A stretch of 64,000 bases of DNA from an uncultured Thiotrichaceae bacterium (GCA_902727985.1 CACVAY010000141.1:1-64000), one strand, 5' to 3'; shown: positions 19,474-28,213, numbered from the stretch's first letter. Numbers and translations: made by a program. The notes: a model not told the origin generated them from the sequence alone.

Positions 19474-21974
19474 TAGAGAACCCCAAAGTGACAAAAAAAC
19501 AAAACTTCGAGATGTGTCTCTCAGAACAACTTGAACCACTACCTACTTCCCCCCAAGCGCTAGGAAAAAGTTTTGAACGTTATTTAACGTACCACCTTGG
19601 CCGCTTCAACGGCTGTAATTCTATTTACGTCTATGAAGCACTTTGCCTATCCTTACGCGACCGTCTCGTTGTTGATTGGCGTAAAACCTGGCAAAAATAT
19701 CAAACACCTGGTGTTCGCCATGCCTATTATATGTCTCTCGAGTTCCTCATGGGACGGGCCCTAGGAAACCATCTGCTGAACATGGATATTCGTGGGAATA
19801 CAGGCAAAGCCTTAGAAACCTTTTGTCTAAATTTAGAAGCCATTGAAGAAGTCGAACAAGATGCTGGTCTTGGAAATGGAGGCCTCGGACGTCTAGCCGC
19901 CTGTTTCCTTGATAGCTGTGCAACTCTAAACCTTCCCGTACTTGGCTATGGTTTACGCTATGAATACGGCATGTTCCGACAGTTAATCGCCAATGGTCAG
20001 CAGCAGGAAGAACCAGATCATTGGCTTCGTGATGGTAACCCATGGGAACTGGAGCGCCCTGAGTTCAAACAACGCATTAAATTTGGTGGGCATACTGAGT
20101 ATTACCACGATGAAACTCATGCACTGCGCGCACGTTGGGTAAACACACAGGATGTTTTAGCCATCCCCTACGACGTGCCTATTTCAGGCTATAAGAACGA
20201 AACGGTGAATACCCTGCGGCTATGGAAATCCAGTGCGACGGATGAATTCAACTTACAAGAATTTAACGAAGGCAGTTATACCGAATCCGTTGCTGAAAAA
20301 AATGATGCCGAACACATCACCATGGTGCTCTACCCTAATGATGAAAGCGAAAATGGCAAAGCTTTACGCCTAAAGCAGCAATACTTTCTAGCTTCAGCAT
20401 CCCTACAAGATGTTTTCCGCCGTTGGGAATCAACTGAAGGTAATAACTACGAAAACTTCGTTGCTCAAAATGTCTTTCAAATGAATGACACACATCCAAC
20501 CATCGCGGTTGCTGAGATGATGCGCATTTTGCTTGATGAGAAAAAGATGGGCTGGGATGAGGCTTGGGACATAACCACGCAGATCATGGCCTATACCAAT
20601 CATACGCTTTTGCCAGAAGCACTAGAGCGATGGTCTGTCCCCTTATTTGAATTTCTCTTACCGCGTTTGCTGGATATTATTTATGAAATCAATGCCCGAT
20701 TTATGCGTTTGGTTCAACAAAAATGGCCGGGAGATCAAAAACGCCATCAGCGCATGTCTATTATTGAAGAAGGTGATTATAAACATGTGCGTATGGCACA
20801 TCTCGCCATAGTGGGCAGCTTCTCCGTCAACGGTGTTGCAGCACTGCATTCAGAACTACTCTGTGATGGCCTATTTGCTGATTTCTACGAACTATGGCCA
20901 GAAAAATTCAATAATAAAACCAATGGTGTGACACCGAGACGCTGGATCGCTCATGCTAATCCGGCAATGACTGAATTGCTAAGTAAGACTATCGGTTGTG
21001 AATGGATCAAAGACCTCTCACAACTTCAACGGCTAAAAGCCTATGCTGATCCTACTGAAACAGAATTCCAGCAAGCATTTCGAAAAGTAAAACAAGATAA
21101 CAAACAACATCTTGCGGCTTTAGTTAAAAAGGAATGTGGCGTTAAGTTCAATACTAATTCCCTGTTTGATATTCAAGTAAAACGTATTCATGAATACAAA
21201 CGCCAGTTACTCAATGTCCTACATGTCATTCACTTGTACCGACAAATCAAACAAGGTAATACCGAGAACTGGGTTAATCGTTGTGTCTTGATTGGCGGCA
21301 AAGCAGCCCCCGGTTATATGATGGCAAAATCGATTATCAAACTTATCAACAATGTTGCTGAAGTGATTAACAATGACCCTGATATTGGTGACAAGCTAAA
21401 ACTCGTCTTCTTCCCGAACTATGGTGTATCTGCCATGGAAATCATTGCACCAGCAGCCGATCTTTCTGAGCAGATATCAACAGCGGGAAAAGAAGCATCT
21501 GGTACGGGTAATATGAAGTTCATGATGAACGGCGCATTGACTATCGGTACCTACGATGGCGCTAATATTGAAATTCTTGAGGAAGTCGGTGAAGAGAATT
21601 TCTTCTTATTCGGCTTGAAGGCAAGCAATGTAAAAAGCCTAAGCTCAAGCTACAACCCCGGCATGATTGTTGAAGCTGATGAAGATTTAAGAGCCGTCAT
21701 GGACTTACTTGAATGCGGCCACTTCAATGCCTACGAGCCTGGAATCTTCGATTCTATTATCGCAAGCCTATACAACTCACATGATGCCTGGATGACACTC
21801 GCTGACTTTCGTAGTTTCATTGATACCCAAAAACAGGTTTCAGAAGCATGGCGTGATCAGGAGCGTTGGATTCGTATGAGCATTATGAATACCGCATGCA
21901 GTGGCTTCTTTTCAACCGATAGAACCATGCAAGATTACAATCGTGATATCTGGCAACTGGAACCTCTCGCCTAG
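19470..21974 (+). CDS. glgP: Glycogen/maltodextrin phosphorylase
   Basis: Releases glucose 1-phosphate from glycogen ends; GT35 enzyme with pyridoxal phosphate. Length of 834 residues or slightly less. The cofactor lysine lies in EASGTGNMKFMMNGA near residue 686. The N-terminal YMSLEFLMGRALGNHLLN and GNGGLGRLAACFLDS segments are typical. The start is uncertain: TTG 19470 overlaps the glgA stop (TTGA), while GTG 19488 in the same frame has AGAGAA about 8 bases upstream and may be better. Last gene of the cluster, followed by a perfect 13-bp inverted repeat. Confidence 0.95.
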   Translation: MIENPKVTKKQNFEMCLSEQLEPLPTSPQALGKSFERYLTYHLGRFNGCNSIYVYEALCLSLRDRLVVDWRKTWQKYQTPGVRHAYYMSLEFLMGRALGNHLLNMDIRGNTGKALETFCLNLEAIEEVEQDAGLGNGGLGRLAACFLDSCATLNLPVLGYGLRYEYGMFRQLIANGQQQEEPDHWLRDGNPWELERPEFKQRIKFGGHTEYYHDETHALRARWVNTQDVLAIPYDVPISGYKNETVNTLRLWKSSATDEFNLQEFNEGSYTESVAEKNDAEHITMVLYPNDESENGKALRLKQQYFLASASLQDVFRRWESTEGNNYENFVAQNVFQMNDTHPTIAVAEMMRILLDEKKMGWDEAWDITTQIMAYTNHTLLPEALERWSVPLFEFLLPRLLDIIYEINARFMRLVQQKWPGDQKRHQRMSIIEEGDYKHVRMAHLAIVGSFSVNGVAALHSELLCDGLFADFYELWPEKFNNKTNGVTPRRWIAHANPAMTELLSKTIGCEWIKDLSQLQRLKAYADPTETEFQQAFRKVKQDNKQHLAALVKKECGVKFNTNSLFDIQVKRIHEYKRQLLNVLHVIHLYRQIKQGNTENWVNRCVLIGGKAAPGYMMAKSIIKLINNVAEVINNDPDIGDKLKLVFFPNYGVSAMEIIAPAADLSEQISTAGKEASGTGNMKFMMNGALTIGTYDGANIEILEEVGEENFFLFGLKASNVKSLSSSYNPGMIVEADEDLRAVMDLLECGHFNAYEPGIFDSIIASLYNSHDAWMTLADFRSFIDTQKQVSEAWRDQERWIRMSIMNTACSGFFSTDRTMQDYNRDIWQLEPLA

Positions 21975-21995
21975 TTACAGCTGTGCAACCTCCCG

Positions 21996-22026
21996 TATAA
22001 GCCTCTGATGCACTCAGAGGCTTATA
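21996..22026 (+). terminator. Perfect 13-bp inverted repeat after glgP
   Basis: TATAAGCCTCTGA (21996-22008) and its exact complement (22014-22026) flank a 5-base loop, starting 22 bases after the glgP stop. There is no run of T after it. It would end or protect the 3' end of the long zwf-glgP message; Rho-independent action is uncertain. Confidence 0.6.
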
Positions 22027-22249
22027 ATCCCTCAATCATCGCTAGACTCCCGCTTTATCATATCAATACTGAAATGGTGACAATTATCGTGTCATTGCTC
22101 AGTGGTGGCAAGGTGGTACTTAAATTCCTCTCTACCAGCAGAAGAGCCTCTTTATTTAAAAAACAATACCTTGCTCACCTGTAAGATCTTTTTTATTTCT
22201 CGAAGAGCAATCACTCATTCATTTTTTATCAAAAAAACCATTGAGTATA

Positions 22250-22277
22250 TTGTATACAACTCTATAAACATTATAAT
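22250..22277 (+). promoter_or_regulatory. Possible sigma-70 promoter for the Sel1 gene
   Basis: TTGTAT and TATAAT are separated by 16 bases in AT-rich DNA, about 165 bases before the Sel1 gene start. The -10 is perfect and the -35 matches four of six. AT-rich DNA gives chance hits, so this is tentative. Confidence 0.35.
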
Positions 22278-22442
22278 AAACCTTATACCACAACAATTCG
22301 GGCTTATATGTACTGATCTCCCAAGTCATTGCATTTTTCTATCTGTCCCCTATTTCTTTGGCTTTCTAAAAACAACACGACATATACTAGAAGGTTTTAC
22401 CTTCATTATTAGACAGTTAATCTTTCTATATTGGAACACCAA

Positions 22443-23498
22443 ATGATACGATTTCTTGGCTTTATTCTATTCTTTTTAGCAGTACATACATTTGCAGATG
22501 AATCAACTTGCCACACCCAACAATGCATTCAAGACAAACTGCAAGCACAAGAAGATCCTCTTGCCAGAGGCATGCGGGCATACTCAGGTAAAGATGAAAC
22601 CAAAGACTATACAAAAGCCCTTCAGCTTTTCTTGCAAGCAGCCGCAGCAGGTAAAACCCACGCTTATGAACGACTAGCAGGAATGTATGCAAAGGGACAA
22701 GGAACTCAGCAGGACTTTACTGAAAGCGCCAAATGGCATCGAAAGGCTGCAAACAATGGTAAACATAATTCGCAATTTGCCCTTGGCAATTTTTACCTGA
22801 TAGGTAAAGGGGTTGAAAGAGACGAAAAGCAAGCTTTTACATGGTTTGAAAAAGCCGCAAAAGGCAAGAATAAAAGAGCCTATCTAGTTCTGGGTTTAAT
22901 GTATGAAAAAGGCAAAGGTACAGAGAAAAACCCCAGAAAAGCCTTCAACTGGTTCAAAAAATCAGCACAGGTAGGTAATGCATCAGGACAGTATTATACG
23001 GGTCTTGCTTACACAAAAAGCAAAGGAACAACACAGGATATTGATAAAGGCATCTATTGGCTAAAAAAATCACAGAAGAATGGTTATAAAAAAGCGGATC
23101 ACCTATTATCCATCGCTCGGAAAATGCAAAAACTGGAAGTATCAAAAGCGTCAACAAAAAAAGAGCAAGAACAACAAGCTACTAATAAAAAAGTTACAAA
23201 AATAGTTGAAGCTAAGACCGAGGTAAAAACGGTTAAGAAGGAAATACCTAAAACACCGACTCTCCAAAAAGTTTCTCAACAATCAGAAACCAAGAAAACA
23301 TCTCAGCAATACCCTAGAAGGGCTAAAGTTTTTGCACCTTCATCAAATGTGAGAAGAACACCGGGAAGACGAATTATTTGCTCAATCGATACAGTCAGAA
23401 CAATCAATATTGGTCGTTCTGAGAATGGCTGGTACGCAACTGATGCATGTGGAAAAAGAGGCTATATACACAAAAGCCAAATCAGAATATTGCGTTAG
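22443..23498 (+). CDS. Secreted Sel1-repeat protein with C-terminal SH3-like domain
   Basis: Exported protein of about 351 residues with unknown partner. A signal peptide (MIRFLGFILFFLAVHTFA, cut before DES) is followed by four or five Sel1/TPR-like repeats at about residues 35-215, recognisable as A..WF.KAA..G...A repeats. A Lys/Gln-rich linker (about 215-290) precedes a C-terminal SH3-like segment with NVRRTPG and a GWYATDACGKRGYIHKS core. ATG 22443 has GGAA upstream; an in-frame TTG at 22431 was rejected. Such proteins usually act as protein-binding scaffolds at the envelope; the specific role is unknown. Confidence 0.8.
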   Translation: MIRFLGFILFFLAVHTFADESTCHTQQCIQDKLQAQEDPLARGMRAYSGKDETKDYTKALQLFLQAAAAGKTHAYERLAGMYAKGQGTQQDFTESAKWHRKAANNGKHNSQFALGNFYLIGKGVERDEKQAFTWFEKAAKGKNKRAYLVLGLMYEKGKGTEKNPRKAFNWFKKSAQVGNASGQYYTGLAYTKSKGTTQDIDKGIYWLKKSQKNGYKKADHLLSIARKMQKLEVSKASTKKEQEQQATNKKVTKIVEAKTEVKTVKKEIPKTPTLQKVSQQSETKKTSQQYPRRAKVFAPSSNVRRTPGRRIICSIDTVRTINIGRSENGWYATDACGKRGYIHKSQIRILR

Positions 23499-23507
23499 AG
23501 ATCCAAA

Positions 23508-23787
23508 CTAGCAATTGTGAGCCTGGGCTTTAGGTATTTCGTTAAAAGAGTGAGTCATTTCTATAAGCTTATCCACTGCAAGGTATTCCTCGAGCATGTT
23601 GGCTAAACGTTCCAATTGCTGTTCGCGTTGTTTGTTGATATCTACCGAAACAGACGTGGATAAACCCGCCCATTTAAACATCTCACGCAATACATCAGGT
23701 GTGTCGAATAGGCCATGTAGATATGCCTGCGACCAAAATACTTTTTCCGGCATCTGAGCTTGTGCCTTGTACCATCAATGCCGTCAT
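23508..23787 (-). pseudogene. cobQ: Remnant of cobQ (adenosylcobyric acid synthase) with large internal deletion
   Basis: Reading from ATG 23787, the first 21 codons encode MTALMVQGTSSDAGKSILVAG, the N-terminal P-loop of CobQ/CbiP. Immediately after, one frame over, the sequence gives AYLHGLFDTPDVLREMF and continues to a stop at 23508, which is the CobQ C-terminus with its conserved YLHGLF. Intact CobQ is about 480-500 residues, so roughly 390 codons are missing and the joint is out of frame. The first frame ends after 30 codons at 23695. No functional enzyme can be made. It lies last in the btuB-btuM locus, consistent with a former B12 synthesis or salvage operon. Confidence 0.85.
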
Positions 23788-23865
23788 AACATTTAATTTC
23801 GATTTAGATGACGTTGATATACCCGAATGAGTACATAAATGGGGAAAGGTGTAACGATCTTTGCG

Positions 23866-23901
23866 TATGAAACACAAAAGTCTGAACTCCTGTGCTTCAT
23901 A
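23866..23901 (-). repeat. Inverted repeat between btuM and the cobQ remnant
   Basis: TATGAAACACA and TGTGCTTCATA pair over 11 positions with one G-U type mismatch around a 14-base loop. It lies just after the btuM stop and may end the btuB-btuM message, though no T run follows on the minus strand. Confidence 0.4.
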
Positions 23902-23936
23902 TCATCTTATCTATAATTTATTGAAAAACCGCTAAA

Positions 23937-24503
23937 TCAAGAATGACTTGAGTGACCTGTAAGTTTGCGTGTTTGGCCTACCGCTACGTGTAACAACGCT
24001 GCGGCACCAACATATAACAAGGTAGTTTGCATATACATCGGCATATACTGGTCAACATGAGAAACATACTCAAGCATACTCATTTCGCCAAAACGTCCTG
24101 AGAATGCGTAGAAACCCGCATTTGAAATCAAGAAACACGCTGCTGTACCGATGATTGCTGCGCCCGCAAGGTTCAATAAGCCTCTCGCATCTTCACGATA
24201 ATTCGTCGATAGCCAACGTCCAGCAAACCACATAGAGAAATAGGCTGGTACTAACATGGCATAAGATGGAGTGAAACAATAATTATCACCACCTTGCACC
24301 TTGATTACCACAAGATCGACCGCCAGTGCAGCTAAAAAGAACACAGGAAATGCGATATATTTACGCAGATAAAATCCCGCAATAAAGAACACTGCCCATG
24401 ACATATCCTGAATATGGTTAACCAAACCACCACGCGTTAAAATCATCGCCAGTAGTAAAAAACCACCGATAAGCAACTGTTGATTGCGGGTTAATGTAGA
24501 CAT
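23937..24503 (-). CDS. btuM: BtuM-like cobalamin transporter (solitary ECF-type S component)
   Basis: Integral membrane protein of 188 residues with about six hydrophobic segments, downstream of the riboswitch-controlled btuB. The size, the location and a single cysteine in GGDNYCFTPSYAM at residue 76 fit BtuM, whose studied member uses a cysteine near position 80 to bind the cobalt of B12 and remove cyanide. ATG 24503 has GGAG five bases upstream; the upstream in-frame start at 24560 lacks one. Likely role: carrying B12 across the inner membrane without a btuCDF system in the window. Assignment rests on context plus cysteine and topology. Confidence 0.7.
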   Translation of the reverse strand: MSTLTRNQQLLIGGFLLLAMILTRGGLVNHIQDMSWAVFFIAGFYLRKYIAFPVFFLAALAVDLVVIKVQGGDNYCFTPSYAMLVPAYFSMWFAGRWLSTNYREDARGLLNLAGAAIIGTAACFLISNAGFYAFSGRFGEMSMLEYVSHVDQYMPMYMQTTLLYVGAAALLHVAVGQTRKLTGHSSHS

Positions 24504-24635
24504 AAAAACTCCGATGTTTCCCTCACGGGAATAAAAACAATGTTTCAAGAAACCTGACAAGCCACATCACCTTAGCTCCTTGAAAGAAAAATATAGGCGG
24601 CTAGTATAACGAAACTCGTTACTGATAACAGCAGA

Positions 24636-26462
24636 TCAATGGTAACTAAAAGTCACATAAGCAGCGCGACCTGCCATGTTATAACCAGATGCTAACTCAT
24701 AATCTTCATCTGTAGCATTCTCAAGGCGCAAACCAAGACTCATGTTTTTATTTAGCTTCTGCTTTGCGGATAGGTTTAGCAAAGTATAATCATCAAGCTT
24801 CACACCTCCAAAATCATCACGTGAACTAGCATGCACGACATCCATGCCCAAGTGAGACTTATTCGTCATGTCATAGCCCAGCGTGAAATTCAGTTTGGTA
24901 TTAGGTCGACGCAATAACCGATCCCCCGTTTCCTCATTTTCGGTATCTTGGGCAGTAGCATTCACCCCCCAATTCCATTTTTCCGCAAAACCTGAATAAT
25001 CAAGCTCAAAACCTTTCAAACTAGCTTCATTTATATTGTTTTGTTGTAACGAAGGCCCGGTAAAGCTAATGAGATTCTCAACTTCCGTCTTATAAAGGCT
25101 CAGTTGCAGACTTTGATTACTTGAGAAGCGTGATTTTAAGCCGATCTCCCACGTTTTTGAGGTCTCTGGTTTTAGATCCGGGTTACCCGTATATAAGAAG
25201 TTTCCACCCCCAACATCAAACCCAGGTGAAAATAACTCATTGGTAGATGGCGCTTTGAACGCGGTACCGTAACTCACAAAAGCATTGGTTTTCGGTGAAA
25301 AATCGAAGCCTGCGGCAAGTTGCCCCGTCGTTTTATTGCCTGCAAGATTATGATCGTCGTAACGAAGCGATACATCATAATTCATTGTATTGCGGCGATA
25401 GTTCATATTGCCAAATAGGGCTTTATTACTAATATCACGATCATAATCAGGCGTTTTCGCATCTTCTTTGCGATAATTCGCGCCAAAGATAGCGGCTGTA
25501 TTATCAGAAACCTCGACATCATGTTGCCAATCGAACTCCTGACGTTTCGTAACAAATTCGTCAAAAGTGCTTTTGAGATCATTCTTAGTGTTAGAAAACT
25601 GCATTTTCTGTGACCATTTATCCGACATGTCAGAAACCACATAGACAGATTGCGTATTTATTTTTGTATCCTGTTCCCCAAGATCTGGACCGAAAGCAGA
25701 TCCTGAATCAAAGTGTGAATCATTACTACTATGTAAAATATCTGCACCAATTTTCAAAGAAGCACTATAGGCGTGAGACAAAGCCAAAGTCAGGCTACGC
25801 CTCTTATAGCCATCATCATCTTGGTTAACTAATCCGCCGCCCGCTAATGATTGCGAAGAAAAGCCATCTGAATTTTCAGCAGAAGCATTCACCGAGAATG
25901 TCGTTTGATCACCCACTGACATTCCCACAGTACCTTTCTTAGTACCATACTTACCCAGTGTTACTGAAGCGTAGGGCGTCCCGTTACGGCGAGTGAATAC
26001 TTGAATCACGCCACCCATTGCATCAGAACCATAGAGCGCCGCTCGTGGGCCACGCACAATTTCTATACGTTCAATTTGCTCAACAGGGACGTTACTCCAA
26101 TCAAATGCACCTGTTGTCGATGAAGAGACTCGAACACCATCAATTAAGACCAAAGCGTGATCTGATTCTGAGCCTCGTAAAAAAACACTGGTTTGGTTAC
26201 CTGCATTCCCCGTTCTCGAAAGGTTTACACCGGGCTGTAATCGCAACACATCGATAATATCAATAGCTTGAATTGCCTCAATATCATCACGCGTAATCAT
26301 TGAGACTGACGCCAACGTATCATCTACAGAACGTGCAGTTCGGTCAGCCGTGACCACAACCTCACCAAGATCGGTAACAATTTCTTCAGCTAAAATAACA
26401 GGGGAAACCAATAAGACAGGAAGTGATAAGCCTACCACTAATGGAAAACGAGAAAACTTCAT
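24636..26462 (-). CDS. btuB: TonB-dependent vitamin B12 outer-membrane receptor
   Basis: Imports cobalamin across the outer membrane with energy from TonB. A signal peptide (MKFSRFPLVVGLSLPVLLVSP..LA) precedes a TonB box-like EVVVTA near residue 33. The plug domain (about 45-155) has VFLRGSESDHALVLIDGV and RIEIVRGPRAALYGSDAMGGVI, followed by a beta-barrel ending in YVTFSYH. ATG 26462 has GGAG 8 bases upstream. About 608 residues, the BtuB range. Expression is expected to be shut down by B12 through the riboswitch in its leader. Confidence 0.9.
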   Translation of the reverse strand: MKFSRFPLVVGLSLPVLLVSPVILAEEIVTDLGEVVVTADRTARSVDDTLASVSMITRDDIEAIQAIDIIDVLRLQPGVNLSRTGNAGNQTSVFLRGSESDHALVLIDGVRVSSSTTGAFDWSNVPVEQIERIEIVRGPRAALYGSDAMGGVIQVFTRRNGTPYASVTLGKYGTKKGTVGMSVGDQTTFSVNASAENSDGFSSQSLAGGGLVNQDDDGYKRRSLTLALSHAYSASLKIGADILHSSNDSHFDSGSAFGPDLGEQDTKINTQSVYVVSDMSDKWSQKMQFSNTKNDLKSTFDEFVTKRQEFDWQHDVEVSDNTAAIFGANYRKEDAKTPDYDRDISNKALFGNMNYRRNTMNYDVSLRYDDHNLAGNKTTGQLAAGFDFSPKTNAFVSYGTAFKAPSTNELFSPGFDVGGGNFLYTGNPDLKPETSKTWEIGLKSRFSSNQSLQLSLYKTEVENLISFTGPSLQQNNINEASLKGFELDYSGFAEKWNWGVNATAQDTENEETGDRLLRRPNTKLNFTLGYDMTNKSHLGMDVVHASSRDDFGGVKLDDYTLLNLSAKQKLNKNMSLGLRLENATDEDYELASGYNMAGRAAYVTFSYH

Positions 26463-26537
26463 TGCAAATACTCCAAAAACCACGCCCACCGCGTAGCTGA
26501 ATTAGTCGATCCTTTTAAATAAAAGCATCTTGAACGT

Positions 26538-26722
26538 TTCAGGCAGGTCTCCGGGCTTGTGAATGATCTAGAAAACTAACCGGCCTTCCCAAACATGATG
26601 TTCAGTGGACAATGGATAGCGCTATTCACCTACCGTTGCGGGGGCAGCATCGGACTAGAGATAATACGAAGTAATATCTCGAACCGACTTCCCTATTCAT
26701 ACCTTGCGGTAACCTGAAACAG
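26538..26722 (-). ncRNA. Cobalamin riboswitch in the btuB leader
   Basis: On the minus strand the order of conserved blocks is textbook: GGTTACCGCAAGG...GGGAAGTCGG, then the B12 box GCTGCCCCCGCAACGGTAGGTG (26627-26648), then TGGGAAGGCCGG, and finally AGCCCGGAGACCTGCC (26542-26557). Binding of adenosylcobalamin should block btuB expression. The riboswitch ends about 75 bases before the btuB ATG, enough room for sequestration of the ribosome site. Confidence 0.93.
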
Positions 26723-26733
26723 GAAAGCGCGGG

Positions 26734-26762
26734 ATAATAGAAATTAATCTACGGGAAAGCAA
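26734..26762 (-). promoter_or_regulatory. Sigma-70 promoter of the btuB leader
   Basis: On the minus strand TTGCTT (26762-26757) and TATTAT (26739-26734) are separated by exactly 17 bases. Transcription would start near 26727, right at the 5' edge of the riboswitch, which supports the call. Confidence 0.65.
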
Positions 26763-26910
26763 GCTCTCAACACATTTTGCGTACTAAAAGATCCGGCTTT
26801 ACAGCCGATACAACGAACTGTTCCTATTTGAGCAGGGTGTAGATGATAGACTTTAGCTATGATAGGGTCGCCCCGTAAGCCCAAACTCATGATAATATAG
26901 ATACTTAATA

Positions 26911-27168
26911 ATGACTGATAAACAACCCAATAACCCCTTACATGGCATTACTCTTGAACATGCAGTAAATGAACTGGTTGAACATTATGGCTGGGATAGC
27001 CTAGCAGAAAAAATCCGGCTGAACTGCTTTAAGAAAGACCCATCCGTAAAATCAAGTTTAAAGTTTTTACGCAAAACGCCATGGGCACGAGATAAAGTGG
27101 AAAAATTATATATTTCAACCTTCAGTAAGGTCAGCACGAGTCCGAACCCTTGGGGTAAGGCCAAATAG
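26911..27168 (+). CDS. VF530 family DNA-binding protein
   Basis: Small cytoplasmic protein of 85 residues belonging to the VF530/DUF2132 family, described as double-stranded DNA-binding. The family core [21 protein letters not shown] at residues 7-28, [23 protein letters not shown] at about 44-66 and the KVEKLY end are all present. Ends 23 bases before the convergent HPt gene; a short inverted repeat (27183-27210) lies across their shared end. Confidence 0.88.
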   Translation: MTDKQPNNPLHGITLEHAVNELVEHYGWDSLAEKIRLNCFKKDPSVKSSLKFLRKTPWARDKVEKLYISTFSKVSTSPNPWGKAK

Positions 27169-27191
27169 GCACAAAACCCAATGTATCAGAC

Positions 27192-27527
27192 CTATATATC
27201 AATCTGATACTTCGCACAGATCTGCTGTAATGAGTACTTTGTTTGTTGTATTAGATACATTTTAAAGGCGCTCGTTTCGATCAGCGTCTTATCCTGCTTC
27301 CTGATATTATCCAGGCTATCATTAAAACCCCGGGTCGAAAATATAAGCGCTGAGGCCTGCATTTTATGTGCGATATCAGCCGCTTCCTCCCATTGTTGCT
27401 GCTCTAATGCCTTAAGCAATTCTGCCAAGTTGTTTCTGAATAGAGGAATAGAGCTTTCAAGAAACCGACTTAAACCATCTGTACCAAGCGACTGCTCCAA
27501 TTCTTCAATGGCAGACATGTTAGTCAT
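27192..27527 (-). CDS. HPt-domain phosphotransfer protein
   Basis: Single-domain histidine phosphotransfer protein, 111 residues, all helical. The phosphorylatable His54 sits in ADIAHKMQASALIFS, and the helices resemble the HPt bundle. Its ATG overlaps the stop of the response-regulator gene by four bases (ATGA), so the two should be made together. No histidine kinase is adjacent, so it probably shuttles phosphate from a hybrid kinase encoded elsewhere to the regulator or to another receiver. Confidence 0.8.
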   Translation of the reverse strand: MTNMSAIEELEQSLGTDGLSRFLESSIPLFRNNLAELLKALEQQQWEEAADIAHKMQASALIFSTRGFNDSLDNIRKQDKTLIETSAFKMYLIQQTKYSLQQICAKYQIDI

Positions 27528-28213
27528 GCATTAAAAAACCGATAGCCTTTGCCCCACACTGTTTTTAAATACCTCGGCTCCTTAGGGTCGTCTTCAATCT
27601 TTTTCCGTAAACGGTTAATATGCGCATCAAGGCTTCTATCCAAAGGATTATGCTCGTTACCATAAAGAGCGATAGATAAATCATCTCGTGAAAAAGAAGT
27701 ATTAGGGTTATTAATGAATAATTCCAAGAGCTTAGTCTCGGTATTGGTCAGTTTGACCTTGAGCCCATCCCTGGTAACACACTCATGTTCCGCGTTCAAA
27801 ACCCAATGCTGTCTCACATCACTAACAGAATGTCTTTTAGCATAGAAAGCGCCCAATAATTTTTTTATACGTAACTCAAGCTCCCTAACACTAAACGGCT
27901 TACTCAAGTAATCATCTGCACCAATTTCTAAACCGAGAATGCGATCACCAACACTACCTTGTGAAGACAGCATCAACACTGGCAAATCCTCATATTTAGC
28001 TTTCAAGGTTTCCACCAGCTGTAAGCCACTTTTTCCAGGTAAAACAACATCTAAAATAATGATGTCGATACGTTGCTCCTGTAGGTATTTATCAGCATCT
28101 TCGCAACGAAAAGCAGAAAATACAGTGTAATTACGGGTAGAAAAATAACTGGAAAGGAGATTGTGGATAATTTCGTCATCATCAATGACGAGAATATTGT
28201 AGCTAGCATCCAT
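27524..28213 (-). CDS. OmpR/PhoB-family response regulator
   Basis: Two-component DNA-binding regulator, 229 residues. The receiver domain (1-120) has the acidic pair at DDDE (10-13), phospho-acceptor Asp55 in ILDVVLPG and the conserved lysine in LSKPF near 106. A C-terminal winged helix (about 130-228) contains RDDLS and VWGKGYRF. It shares a four-base overlap with the HPt gene downstream. The leader (28214-28544) contains TTACAA-A-TTGTAA, a possible self-regulatory site. No sensor kinase gene is adjacent, so it is an orphan regulator whose regulon is unknown. Confidence 0.9.
   Translation of the reverse strand: MDASYNILVIDDDEIIHNLLSSYFSTRNYTVFSAFRCEDADKYLQEQRIDIIILDVVLPGKSGLQLVETLKAKYEDLPVLMLSSQGSVGDRILGLEIGADDYLSKPFSVRELELRIKKLLGAFYAKRHSVSDVRQHWVLNAEHECVTRDGLKVKLTNTETKLLELFINNPNTSFSRDDLSIALYGNEHNPLDRSLDAHINRLRKKIEDDPKEPRYLKTVWGKGYRFFNA

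Larger units (their letters stand above)
21975..22442. other. 468-base gap between glgP and the Sel1 gene
   Basis: Contains the glgP hairpin, then AT-rich sequence. A possible 36-codon reading frame from ATG 22074 has no ribosome site and was not called. A promoter-like pair sits at 22250-22277. Nothing else recognisable. Confidence 0.5.
26463..26910. other. Divergent gap between btuB and the VF530 gene
   Basis: Holds the btuB leader with riboswitch and its promoter. The remaining 150 bases before the VF530 gene contain a small hairpin CGGCT-TTAC-AGCCG (26794-26807) and no strong promoter that I can recognise. Confidence 0.6.

Noticed and set aside
22074-22184. 36-codon frame from ATG 22074
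   Set aside because: No Shine-Dalgarno sequence, no promoter or structure around it, unlike the 27-codon frame at 57331.
22102-22446. 114-codon open frame before the Sel1 gene
   Set aside because: It runs through AT-rich DNA, lacks a ribosome site and resembles nothing; the -10/-35 pair and the Sel1 start lie inside it.
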